Part shown: one piece after another, positions 9,170-20,114 of the stretch | Numbering within the stretch: the stretch's first letter is position 1 | Layout of the letters: the number at the start of each line of letters is the position of its first letter | From: Chara braunii | Taxonomy: Eukaryota > Streptophyta > Charophyceae > Charales > Characeae | Assembly (NCBI GenBank): GCA_003427395.1 | Contig: BFEA01000038.1 | Span: 1,315,833-1,361,519, forward strand | DNA: 45,687 nt | Direction of reading: 5' to 3' | Position numbers and translations under genes: made by a program | The notes under the pieces: generated by a model | Database searches by the model: none | Told to the model about the DNA's origin: nothing | Seen by the model: only the letters and a program-made list of their open reading frames with translations

Positions 9170-9827
9170 CCTTTCTCATTTCTACCCCCTTTTCTTTCAT
9201 TCTCAACTGATTTTCTCACTTCAGTTTTCTTTGGCAATTGGAGCCCCACTCACCTACTGAGGTCCTCTTTCGACACTTTTTGTTTTCTCTTCTTGGTCAT
9301 GGGTGAAAGAAGTTGTGAAGATCTCCTTGTCAAACACTCTGTCCTCTCAAGAGAACGACGTACAACCCTTGAGTACGACCTCTTCTCCCATGTAGACTTT
9401 GAGAAATTCTCCAGCTTACCTTTGAAGTTAATGACGCAACGGCTTCAAAGGTACCATGCAACATTATGGTACTAAGCTCACTCTATTATCTTTTCACTCT
9501 TCTTTCATTGAACTCTCACTCTTCTCCCACCCTTATACCAGAAGTGTTATAGCAACACCCCTATCATCAATCTCTGCTCCTGTTTTCACTCAATTACCTT
9601 GGTAGGCTCCATCATTTTCTTTTACTGATAACTGAACTCTGCCCTGAACCTCTCATCTTCTCCTTCATATCTTTTAATTCTAACTTAATCCCCCCACCTT
9701 ACGTGCTGACCTCTCTACACATCTTCCCTACCTCATTATTCAATATCTCTAACGGAAACGTTTCTATCTTTGGTAGTTACGATCTCTTGACGACCTGATT
9801 ATCTAATGACCTTGCAATCTTCAGTGA
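9170..9827. other. No recognisable gene
   Basis: Pyrimidine-rich on the plus strand. Nothing is identified; probably remnants between two gag-like ORFs. Confidence 0.35.
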
Positions 9828-10924
9828 CTAATACAGGTATTTTGTTCCTGTCCGCCATTCGTACTCTCGTCGCAAGGCTTCCTGTCTCGTCCCTCCAGGT
9901 ATGTTTGGGTCAATGGGGTTTCTAAACCTGTCATAAACACTTCCTTCAATATTGGTGTTTATTAGACCATTTGCTTCATCAGTTTTTCTGACATGGCAAA
10001 ACCTCATTATGTGCCCGTCTTGGGTACAATGCCTGCAGACCGCATTCTTCAAACCCATTCTTCCTTTTCCAAGCCTTTGACCACTTTCGATCCTGATGAC
10101 GTTCCAATTTCTATTATCACCTCTCTTATTGTCTTTTCTATCCCTTCCTCTACCATTGTTTCCAAGGCCCTTATTACCATGACGTCCACTTCCTCGTCTA
10201 CCATTATCTTGATCTCTTCCCCAATCTTGACCTTTTTCGCAGTCATGGACCATTCGAGTTCGGTTTCTTGCCTTCCGCTGGGCCTTGGTCAACTTTTGAG
10301 GTCTAGGTTTTTCTTCTATCTCAATCACGTTTTCACCTCTTTCTCCAGCTTGGTTATCATATCGCTTCTTCTTTGCCTTCACAGGTCGGAGAGAACCTTG
10401 ATTATCATCATTCGTTTTCTCTCCACTACAGCTAGCCCGTCCGACATCCCCTCTGAGACCTTTCGCTTGCCCTTTTTGTCCCTTTCTAGTTGTGTCATTC
10501 TCTCTTCCAATGCTCTTACCTGTTTCTGTATACTGTCTAGTTCGCCTTGTGCTGACGCACCATCGATTATTCGATCAGGGTCTTTACAATGATGACTGTC
10601 GATTTCGTGCTCGGAAAACCTCAAGCTTAACAAACTTTGCAGTTCACTCAAAGTTCGCGATTTCAACATGAAATCGTATACTTCCTCATCCAACTCCTCA
10701 CATACGAACAAAGGAAACATAGTCAATATCGCTCTCTCATCCCTTTTTTTCATAAGGCTAAAGTTGCGGTAATCGCGCAAAAAGTTAGACAAGTTCTTCC
10801 CTTGAAACAGCAGAGCTCTAAGGTCTGGGGGCATTGACTCGTCTACGGATTCACGTGTCAATACTTTAGCGAGAGAAGAATTCCTCCAAAGAAGGACCTT
10901 ATCCAAACCACTATTTCCAGCCAT
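9828..10924 (-). pseudogene. Gag-like polyprotein with CCHC knuckle, split by a -1 frame change
   Basis: The first part begins at an ATG at 10922-10924 (MAGNSGLDKV) and runs to a TGA at 10379-10381. It contains a predicted helical Gag-like region (…DLRALLFQGKNLSNFLRDYRN…) and a heptad-like coiled coil near its end (LDSIQKQVRALEERMTQLER). The second part overlaps it in the -1 frame and runs to a TAG at 9828-9830. It is very basic (Arg/Gly/Asn/Asp-rich), then has the knuckle CRHCTQDGHIMRFC (C-x2-C-x4-H-x4-C) and a tail NTNIEGSVYDRFRNPIDPNI. Gag binds and packages retrotransposon RNA. No protease or reverse transcriptase follows in readable form at lower coordinates. The frame change may be a decay indel or a frameshift site; I see no canonical slippery heptamer immediately before the stop. 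Confidence 0.65.
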
Positions 10925-11178
10925 GGCCGCCGCTGCTATCCTGTACAAATACAGCAAGCGACGAGGCGTTAGGCCGTAAGCCGAAGATGATATCCAATAA
11001 GCTCATTCATTCTCACCTTAACAAGTCCAAAGGATACTAGGGCATAAGCTTTAGACGTCCATTTGACGGAGCAAGTATCCTCTGCACTGACCTTAAAAAG
11101 GAACGAATAGAGGAAACAGTTGTATTAAAAGAGATACTTGAATAAGAACAGAAGTTTGCTAGAAGGAAGTAGTAACAT

Positions 11179-11850
11179 TCACTGCCTGCATACCTCCATT
11201 CGGAGTTCATCCCAATATTCCAACGTTTTGCTTAGATCGCGAGAATCAGTGGAAGTGCTATCAATGTAAGTCGCGCTTTGGAGTTCTGCGTGGAGGAGCA
11301 TGGACCCCATCTCTAGGTACAGACCGTATACTATCTCGCTAGTATAATGTTTGTGTCCCCATTCTCGTACTACCAAAGCGGCCTCCGTTGCTGCTTTTAT
11401 TTTCTCTCGTTCTCCGATATACTCCTCTACAGGAAACTCGGGTAAGACGGCCCGCAACGATGCTGAGGGGAACACAAACTGCTTAGCATCTCTAACTTCT
11501 ATAACAGTGGATACTGGCTCCTCTTTTTTTTTACATATTCCTCTTGCCCACTTCGCGGCAGCTATCTTAGCTAGCCTAAAGGGTCTCGCGGACAGACTCT
11601 CACATCCCAGTGCAAGTTCAATACCAACTGCAATCCAAAAGGATGATGAGATGTATACGGTTACTTTCACAATTGCACTGTCTCCAACATCGTCGAAGCC
11701 AGGTTCAATCCAAACAAAGATATCCCTATTCAAAGATGTACCCCACCAAGAAGTGATATACTCATTCTCCCTGACTCGTCTTAGCAAGGACATCTCTAGT
11801 TCGCCCCCCTTTTTCAATAGGCAAGACGATATTGGGGTTTTCCTTAGCAT
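11179..11850 (-). CDS. Hypothetical protein, 223 aa, unrecognised
   Basis: An uninterrupted frame of 223 codons with normal amino-acid diversity and no low-complexity tract, on the same strand and upstream of the gag-like ORF at 9828-10924. Composition suggests a soluble alpha/beta protein: a Lys/Arg-rich N-terminus (MLRKTPISSCLLKKGGELEM), an aromatic stretch (EYITSWWGTSLNRDIFVWIE), a hydrophobic strand-like segment (SAIVKVTVYISSSFWIAVGI), then a charged C-terminal half ending in YWDELRMEVCRQ. No transmembrane helix or catalytic motif is evident, and I do not recognise the family. Upstream, the frame is open only to about 11850, so a longer protein or a spliced exon is possible. It could be an extra retroelement ORF, a captured host exon, or a decayed gag N-terminus. 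Confidence 0.4.
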   Translation of the reverse strand: MLRKTPISSCLLKKGGELEMSLLRRVRENEYITSWWGTSLNRDIFVWIEPGFDDVGDSAIVKVTVYISSSFWIAVGIELALGCESLSARPFRLAKIAAAKWARGICKKKEEPVSTVIEVRDAKQFVFPSASLRAVLPEFPVEEYIGEREKIKAATEAALVVREWGHKHYTSEIVYGLYLEMGSMLLHAELQSATYIDSTSTDSRDLSKTLEYWDELRMEVCRQ

Positions 11851-13269
11851 ACGGCATTCTGCCTTTCTTTAGCTACCTCTAGGTTCTGTTCAAACAGACA
11901 AATGTCCATCAAACACCTCCCATCACTTCACAGAGTCCCTCCTTCCTACAATAGTTTTCCCGCAAGGTAATATTCAAATCATACCTTTCTACCGTTGCTA
12001 ATGTCCAACGCCTAAGATCATTCAAAGCAGGTCATAATAGTATATTGCGATAGCAATGCATTTGCAATTTCTGAATGTCATAAATTATTATAATGACTGT
12101 TACTCATAGTGGGGACATACAGTCATAGCAATCACAATAGTTAATAATTATAATAAATAGTTTTAACAAGCAAGAGACAAGCCTAATAAGCATATGCATG
12201 CATTGGTGATGATGAAAAACTTATGGTATCTGTTACGATCATAGACAACAGTCATGCTGTAGTCAATAAAATTTTTAATGATAATTTTTTTTGGATGCAA
12301 AATAATGAGAGTACTACATTCTACTCCCCGGGCTTTGATAGAAGTATATTGTGTCAAGAGGCAGTGTAATCCCCTAAAGGGATAACATCTTAGACTCCTG
12401 AGCCCCGCTCAAGGACCAAGCCTCACTGCTTTACCCTCCGATTCCAGTATCCGTTCCTTGCAGACTCTTGTCAACTAGTGGAAAACCTCACCGTACACGT
12501 TTCAGGATGACATATCCTTTCTCGTGATGATGAACTCACTTGACACAAAGATAGTAGGGGAATCACCCCCTACCTCCTTGCGGCATTTGCCTTCATCATA
12601 GACCATAGTCTAACAAGATTAAAGCACTGTCTCCTTCTCAGTAGTAATGTAGTCACCATTACTCAAAGGGTCACGTGACAACACCCCACTATGGACCAGG
12701 AACATAGTTCCGGCGCGGGTCTCACTACTACCTTAGAAGACTGATTTATAGTTACTTCAAACCATCTGTCATGGAAAGGATAACTTAGGATTGTAACTCC
12801 CCCAAGGATAGACTCTACACATTGACCACCTCTTGAGAGAATCTCTTCTCCCTAAGAGTCGGTCACTCCATTCACCTCCGACCCCGCGTCGGACGTGGAT
12901 TCTGCGTAGCTTCTCTATCCTTTATAAGGAGAGCAATCCAGACAAACGAGCTCAAAATATAGATGAATAGTGAAATTTGATTAGCTCAGACGGATGAATT
13001 CAAGTGCACAGTCTGTAATAAATAAACTCATATAGACAACTCAATTAATTAACCATGAATAAAATACATCAGATAGATAGTTTCACGTGAATAGTATTAA
13101 AATAGCCTTACCTCAAATAGACTGACATGAATGGATAATTTTAAAACGGATAACCTCAAATGAATGACCTTAAGAGAATGAATTTAAGCCCTCATATTCA
13201 ACTGGGTATATTTAAGTAGATGGTCCAGGGTGGATGAGTTTAAGCAACTACCCTCATGCCTGAATATAG
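11851..13269. other. No recognisable gene
   Basis: AT-rich sequence. 12960-13250 holds a degenerate repeat of words like gatgaatttaag/gatgagtttaag. No domain is seen in either strand. Confidence 0.4.
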
Positions 13270-14237
13270 TCACCAAGCTAAACATAAACAAGATGGTTTG
13301 ACACCTACTTCCTCACTAACACTTAAAATTATGTGCCTCTTCTTGCAAGCACTACAATTGTCATAATAAGTTGTTCTATTCATTATGTTCGCCCCCCTTT
13401 TTGTGGACCTGCCAGACTTCTGACTGAACAGACCTCCACCCGTAAACTTTGCTCGCAAGTACAGCCCTTAAACTAACAGAAAGTCTAAATGAGTCAATTC
13501 ACGTGCACAAGTCATGTACTCAATCCACCTTTATTGTTCATCTATCCCCCATCTCACTTCTCTTACACTTCAAGTTTTTAGTTTGATACATGCTTAAATT
13601 AGCACATTACCACCTTCTCCAACTTCTATCTCCTAGCTAAATCATCGGACTCTACTTATTGACAATAAGTGTCATATGCAACTTCCACCTACCCTCACCT
13701 CCTCGGGTCACTCCCTTAGAGATCCTGACATCTTTCTTACTACATCTGCCTATCTTTAACTCCTTCACATGTCAATCCCTGACTCTCTTTAAATGCTCGT
13801 TCAATGCTTCATATAATTTTCTTGTAAAGCAAGTAGGAGATCAACCTGCAAATCCCTAGTTGACATGACAAAAATATAACAAGGGAGATGCACAGTCTCC
13901 AATCGGATGACGCGGATTGAAAGATGACAGGAGGGTCAAGAATGTGAGGTGTTGGCTGGGACCCTAGTTGGCAGGATTCAGGAAGGACGGTCACTTGTCG
14001 TTCTTAAGCACAGGAAAAAGGCGGTGGATAAGGTCCGAAGCGGCGGCGGCTTGGTGACTCACAACGCAGAGGTGAGGTGCCGTAATGCCTCTCACATTTG
14101 TAGTACGCCAACTTCCCCGGAGACGGGGTACGCTCACCCCACTCGTCCTCATGCCTACGAGCCTCTACCCCTTCTTCCTTCTCTTCTAGCCCTTCATCTT
14201 CCTTTTTCCAATCCTCCCACTTTTTGGTCAAATCCAT
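13270..14237 (-). pseudogene. Heavily decayed gag region following an iMet-type PBS
   Basis: On the minus strand a frame begins at 14237 (MDLTKKWEDWKKEDEGLEEK, highly charged), about 125 nt after a PBS-like word at 14362-14369. Further on, a frame with stops reads LYEALNEHLKRVRD, and near 13350 a degenerate knuckle reads CSACKKRHIILSV, where an intact knuckle would have Gly before His and Cys in place of the final Val. This order (LTR, PBS, charged start, degraded knuckle) fits the 5' part of an LTR retrotransposon, with multiple stops and shifts. The assignment rests on order and weak motifs rather than a clear domain. Confidence 0.35.
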
Positions 14238-14361
14238 AGGTCTCTCGGCGACTTCCCTTACCTTCCGCTTCTTCCTCTCCCAGTACCAGTCCCACGGTCT
14301 TTGGGTGCCATATTAATGTGAGGACAATAGTTAGACAATAGAGTTTTTCAAGTTATCTGAC

Positions 14362-14369
14362 CTGATACC
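14362..14369 (-). promoter_or_regulatory. Possible primer-binding site, tRNA-iMet type
   Basis: The plus strand reads CTGATACC just before TGTCGAGCGCA; the 3' end of plant initiator tRNA-Met is CTCTGATACCA. The position, 2 nt from an LTR-like terminus beginning TGTC, matches the arrangements at 24205 and 35065. The match is short and imperfect. Confidence 0.4.
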
Positions 14370-14371
14370 GT

Positions 14372-15800
14372 TGTCGAGCGCATCGGTCCCACACGGGGAC
14401 CCTCCCGGCCGCGTCACGCAGGATTTGGCAGGATTTGTCGTGGAGAGCGTTTGCCGCTCTGGCCGAGTGCGCCAGCCGTACCTCTCGCGAGCCCCTATGA
14501 CAGGACAGAGTCACGTGAGGCACCGCTACCTCCACCTGCGGGAGTTGTCATCATCCCTCAGGTGGGCGTATCCCCGCCGAGCTACTGAACCAGATGCGAA
14601 AGTTTTTCGTATGCAATTGCAGAGGTGGCCCAACCGAGGGCGTTTCTCGCTCGCTGTAGCATAGGGGTTACGCACGGTCGAACGCCCAAATCCGAACCCG
14701 TATGCGAATCGCCGTACTGGGGGACTGAAGTCCCAAATGCGACTCGGCGTCGGTCGACTAGGACACACCCTACACACCACGCGTTACGTCACAACTCTCA
14801 CACTTACCACACATAACACAGAAAACACCACAAACAGCACAACAACACAACAATACTCTTAGTCCCTTCAGTATCCGACCCATAACCTTAAGCGATGGGA
14901 ATCAGGTAAGTATCGCGCGCCGGACTTCCATATAAGTGTTGAGTAACCGTATGGCCTTCTCAAGTCAATCAGCCATGCGAACATACGCAAGCCTTCGTGC
15001 TGATGGGGTACCACGCGGTACTTGTGGCTTCACGCCCCTTGATATTCTCGAGGGTCGCGTTTGACACTCAAGTGTCGGCTGACAGACGCTTTGAGAGGCA
15101 ATCTCTCGACGCCAGTCAGCCTCCATGTGCGGTTGAAGACCACACCCTGTTCTGCACACTGTGCAGAGGTGTTGAGTAGACAACTCCAAGCTATCGTGGC
15201 GGTCAAGTATCAAGGGGTTTGACTTTGACGGTTGCCACGGACTACAACGTCCAACCATAATAGCTCTAAGAAGCAAGAATTTAGCAGGGACCTCTCTTTT
15301 CTCTCAGTGCAACCCTTACTTAATCACTATGCGCGGCCTCAATGGGCCGAGCGAGCACAAGAAAACATGATTTAAAGGTTATAAGATAGGAGACGACCAC
15401 TCTCACAATCACGGCGTGGCTTCCTTCAAATATATATATATATATATACACATATAATCATACGCCTAACCAAGCCTAAACTTCAACTCACAGAACATAC
15501 CTGAGATCACATCAAAAATCCACATCAACAGAGCATACACTACACGAGGTCAACTTCAACCATTCTTTGCACTCACACCCCTCGCTTTAGCCATACAAGC
15601 CTCACTCTTTGTGCAGCTTTCAAAATAAAATACTCAGCATCTTTATCAAATGATCATTCAATTAAAGCCCGGGTGAAAATGAAACAAAACAACACAAAAC
15701 ACAGGGCTAAAGCCTTTTTAGGTTGAGTGGCAAGAGTGGATTTAGAGTTAAGCTGGAAACCGACCTGTTATCAAAAGATAACAGAAGATGATCTTTGTAA
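14372..15800 (-). mobile_element. LTR-like repeat, family member 1
   Basis: The plus strand begins TGTCGAGCGCATCGGTCCC, then gcgtcacgcagg, gagtgcgccagc, ctcgcgag...gacagg, cacctgcgggag, tgggcgtatccccgccgagctac, and ggtcgactagga. The same ordered words occur at 24227, 39129, 40977 and 41404. A palindromic GACACTcaAGTGTC (15063-15076) and CTGTTATCaaaaGATAACAG (15765-15784) continue the likeness. The right boundary is set only by the last shared hairpin. Orientation (minus) is inferred from the PBS-like word on its left. Confidence 0.65.
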
Positions 15801-16560
15801 GATCAGCTTGAAACTAGCCAAGCCTTGAATCAATCTGAATAAAGGTGACCTGCAATGCAGCACAGGCCAGTACCCAAGCCATGCTTGAGTGATCAAGAAA
15901 TGATCCTACCTTTCTAACTAACCTTTGATATCTATCTACAAATACAGGAAATTTCAGCAGCATATCCCCTAAACAGGATGGATTGCCAGATCTTTCCTAG
16001 CTGAAAATACTCTAACTCTCTAAACTCAGCAAACTTTCGGCAGCGCTTCTCGTAGGAAAAAGTGCCCTCCCAGAATTTCTACAAGTTCAAAAATGACTAA
16101 CTCTTTCGGATTTGTAGAAATTTTCGGTCGTGCTTCCTGTAGGAAAAGTGGGCTACCAAGATTTATACAAAGCTGAAAACAAAAATGCAAGACAAAACTA
16201 TACCTGGGACTAACTTCTGACACCTGCTTGATAACTTAGGCTCAACATTAGTCTGCATGCCCTCTGAGTGAGACCATGAGCCAATGCTGATCCTAACCCT
16301 CATCAGAGTCGGTCCTATCTCATCCCAAGCTTCCCTCCCATCATCCATCTCATCTACCTATAGCTCCAGCACTCTGCAAGCATCTAAAACAACTAACCTA
16401 TCCAAAAAGAGAAGTCCCCAGAGATAGTCCCTCAAAAACACACACATGAGTGAGTACAACAAATATCTCCTACCAACCCTCAGGTTCCTTTCAGATCTCA
16501 TAGTTTGTTCAGAAAACCTCATTATTATCTTTTTACCCTTCCTTACATAGGACATAGGAT
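15801..16560. other. No gene; short internal repeat
   Basis: A block of about 85 bp repeats imperfectly (16035-16100 and 16120-16185, sharing ttcgg, tgc/gcttc, gtaggaaaa, and atttctacaa/atttatacaa). An (AT)n run lies at about 15430-15450, inside the preceding LTR-like block. Nothing coding is recognised. Confidence 0.45.
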
Positions 16561-16564
16561 CAGC

Positions 16565-17775
16565 CAACCCAACTTATGGATGTGACTGACCTGCCAGTTT
16601 ATATGGTTAGGCCACACCAACTTATGGTGCCCTAGTCTGGTAGCACAAATATACGTAGGGCATAGGACCAAATCACACCAACTTATGGTGTGACCAGTTT
16701 CTACCTAGACGATTGACATAAGGCGTATGACCGGGCCGCACCAACTTATGGCAAGGCTGATCAACCTGAACGTCGGCATAAACAAAGAACTGGACCACCT
16801 CAACTTATGAGGGGTCCAGCCTCTGCCTAAACAAACGACGAAAGGCATATGATCAGAACACAACAACTTATGTTGTGCCCTGGCCAGCCTAAACACTGAC
16901 ATATAGCATAAAACTAGGCTACTCAACTTATGAGTAGTCTAGCCCTGCCTAAACAATAACAAGCGCGTGTGGCCGAACAGCCCGCAACTTATGCGTTCGC
17001 TCGGCCTCCGCAACACAACTACATCCAATAGGTAGAATCACAATCAAATTTTATCTTCAGGCGAGTGGTCAGGTCACCCCAACTTATAAGGATCCCCACC
17101 CAAACGTCGGTTATGTTTAGAAAAAGAAAATATTCAAACTTTATATACCTCTCTGCTTTCGTGTTATCAAGGGCATATGACCAACTACCCAACTTATGGA
17201 TGAGTCAACCTGCCCAAAGTTATCACACCATTTTGTATTGTTCACCTTCCTTCCCTCTGCCTTGTCTGCTACCGGCTTATATGGCTGGATCTCCCAACTT
17301 ATGGCGCCCAGCCTGCCATAAATATACATAATAAATAGAGTATCAAAATTGTATACTCCGATTCTCTTTGTGATGGCGGCTCATGACTTGACCACACCAA
17401 CTTATGGTGTGAATAGTCTCGCCTGAAACAGTAAAGCATAAGACTGAGCCACACTAACTTATGGTGTGGTCAGCTTCTGCCTAAACAATCGACGTAAGGC
17501 GTATGACCGGGTCCCACCAACTTATGGTGAGATTGGCCAGCCTAAACTTTCGGCATACCCAAAGAACTGGACCACCTCAACTTATGAGGAGCCCAACCTT
17601 TGCCTGAACAAACGACGAAAGACATATGACCAGACACAACAACTTATGTTGTGTCTGGTCAGCCCATACAGTTACATATGGCGTAGAGTCAGGCTACCCA
17701 ACTTATGAGTAGTCTAGCCCAGCCTAGACATAATCATATGTGCGAAGAACTGAACAACCCGCAACTTATGCGTTC
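16565..17775. repeat. Tandem array of 18 hairpins with constant loop ACTTA
   Basis: Each unit of about 60 bp has the core CAACTTATG, in which CA and TG pair and ACTTA is the loop. Loops start near 16572, 16620, 16681, 16744, 16803, 16866, 16926, 16987, 17082, 17192, 17297, 17400, 17457, 17520, 17580, 17642, 17701 and 17764. Flanking arms differ between units but stay complementary: TCACACCA/TGGTGTGA, CCTCA/TGAGG, CACAACA/TGTTGTG, CTACTCA/TGAGTAG, CGCA/TGCG. The longest stem, at 17628-17660, is 14 bp perfect. Units 2-8 and 12-18 form a higher-order repeat about 776 bp apart; units 9-11 are more widely spaced and weaker. Confidence 0.93.
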
Positions 17776-18240
17776 GCCCAGCCTCCGCAACATAAGTTAC
17801 AGTTCTGTGTTGTCTTAACTCACACTGATAATCTGAATTAAATCAATACATACTTGTCAATTTACTTTGCAAAACAATGTCATGAATTCAAACAAGCAAG
17901 GAGATACAGTTATCTTTTTCAATCATAATTACAGTCAGGTCAAATAGCAATAGGATAATATAGTTTAATGATAGGATCACACTCGTAAATCGAGGGTTAT
18001 ACCTGAGTGTTCTCTGCCTCCAGAACCCCGCCTGGGTTCCGGCAGAACTCCCGCAATCGGTGAGGCGGACCTCCCACAAGGCCTCGAAGCGGACCTACGG
18101 GTTGCAATCCCACCTACCGCCTTCCTCTCGTAACTTTAGACTAGACTGAGAGTAAGAAGGATAGAGGTAGGTAGATTAGACTTTCGATATTCAAGGGAGA
18201 TTCATTCAGACTCACAGTGAGAGGACATTGTAGTCTTCAA
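17776..18240. other. Non-coding stretch with a conserved hairpin
   Basis: It holds the hairpin GAACCC-cgcct-GGGTTC (18023-18039) with flanks matching 1240-1300. No gene is seen. Confidence 0.5.
18023..18039. repeat. GCCT-loop hairpin, stem GAACCC/GGGTTC
   Basis: Dispersed relative of the hairpin at 1262-1278, with the same flanks (ctgcctcca, cggcagaactcccgcaatcg). The stem differs at three positions, all compensated. Confidence 0.8.
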
Positions 18241-19700
18241 TTCCTTAGGGTCCCGCAACGATGGCCAAACTGCAGCAGCTTGGTCCGAACCCGAAGTCAA
18301 ACTATGGAAGTCGACTCCCTGACGCCCTTTGCGGATCGCAGCACTAACCTCCCTTCCTAGGCCCATCCCCTCTTCTGAGCCCCAACACTCCTCCTTAGCT
18401 CAATCACGGCCGCACAACAGCATATAATAGTCCACATACACAGCGAAGTCTGCCAGCGAACGTACAGTCCGATACTAGGTGCACAGCAAAAACGGCCCGT
18501 AGCAGTCCTTTGTCGACAGACCAGCGATATTAGCGTGTTGCAGTCTCACAGCTTACCGTAGTACTAAGCTGCAATGGCATAGTAAACATCAACTGTTCGA
18601 CCTTAGCTGCAGTAGCAGCACCTCCACGAGTTGAGGCAGAGACGACAACAGCCTCCCTGTATAGCTGCCGATTGCTGCCAACCTCAGCGCAGTCCCAGCA
18701 ACCCCGGGTTCAGCAGTAGTCTCAACCTGCTGTCAGCTGGTATCCAGGCTACGGCATCTGTTGTTGTTGGTAAACAAAGAGACTACCATCTTCTTGAACC
18801 CGCGGCTACACGCAGCTAGCGCACAGCAGGCGGTACTGCAAACAACACAGCGACGTCGGCCACCAGTCTTAACAAGTTCAATCAGCAGCCTCAACCACCA
18901 GCTATCTGCAGCAATCGTGCCCGGCCCGTAGTGGCAGCCTCGCTGCCAAGTGACACTCCTCTCATAACAGTACTGGTCTCATCCGAACTCCATCACTCTT
19001 AGGAATAACTATGACTCAGGTCCCCAATACACCGGCCATGACTTCAACATAGTCGGGGCTCACCAACGCAGTTTGCAGTCACCTCGAAGTGGAATAGCCC
19101 CGCGCGAGTAGTGATGCAGTAGAAAGCACTCGGGCAAGGTATATGCAGGTGTCGATTTACGCAGCCGCCACCTGTGTCATGCCGCTTGTACTATTCTTAG
19201 ACCGATTCTGCTACCCGCAGCAACCGTGCACAACAGTCAAGCACGATAGATGTAGTCATACAACCAACCAAAAAAAAAACATTGCAGCTCTTCATACGAC
19301 GGTGCATAGGAACTGTAACGGTCGATACATAGTAATCGGAACAAACCCCACCTGTAACAGTTAGGTGGATTCCAGCTCAACTGTAGCTGTTGATCCATGA
19401 ATACGACCGTACATCTATCGAGCTCAGTCCTACAAGTATATAATTCGCCAGCTCAACCCCCCCCCCGGAGTTCTTGTTTCGACGTTTATGTGCAAGTAGC
19501 CCACACAGTCCACCACGTCCGTTTTCTGTAACAATCCATCGCCTGAATGCCACAGCAATAACTGTATGCGATTACACTTCCCGCTACCAATGGCGGTCCA
19601 GATTGTGATCATACTCATAATAGTTCGTAGGCAGCCCTGTGGCAATCACTCAGCCCAACGCAGCAGGCACACAACAGGAACATCACCTCAACGGGCTTCT
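18241..19700. repeat. Degenerate CAG/GCAGCA-rich tract
   Basis: Frequent gcagcag, cagcagc, cagta and caacagc words without a clean period suggest an old trinucleotide or minisatellite expansion. Short open frames are not convincing genes. Confidence 0.5.
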
Positions 19701-20035
19701 TCTGAACTGTGCAGGTAGCTGCGGGCACAATTTTGACTGTGAACGCTCAATCATTCCGACTTTCAACAGCAGCAAGTGGCACTGCTATCCTTAATAGCGG
19801 AGTGGAAGCTGAGCTAGACAAATATTTCATTACTACGAACGACCTTCAAATACATGGTGGTGAGACCGTCCGGCGCCTACAGTCAACTGTCCTGCACCAC
19901 CACTGACCAAATGTGCAAAACGAGAGTGACTTTTTCGCTAGAACACCGAAGGGTACACTGTAGAGGCAAACGTGTGTCCGCCTTTCCCTGTCGTCCTTCA
20001 GTTCATCCTACACCGCCAACTCCCAATGGTGAGTT

Positions 20036-20038
<3 letters not shown>
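19701..20038. other. No recognisable gene
   Basis: Short frames only; nothing identified. Confidence 0.35.

Positions 20039-20112
<74 letters not shown>
20037..20112. repeat. (CT)n microsatellite
   Basis: About 37 CT units. It produces artefactual Ser-Leu (plus) and Arg-Glu (minus) frames. Confidence 0.97.
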
Positions 20113-20114
<2 letters not shown>

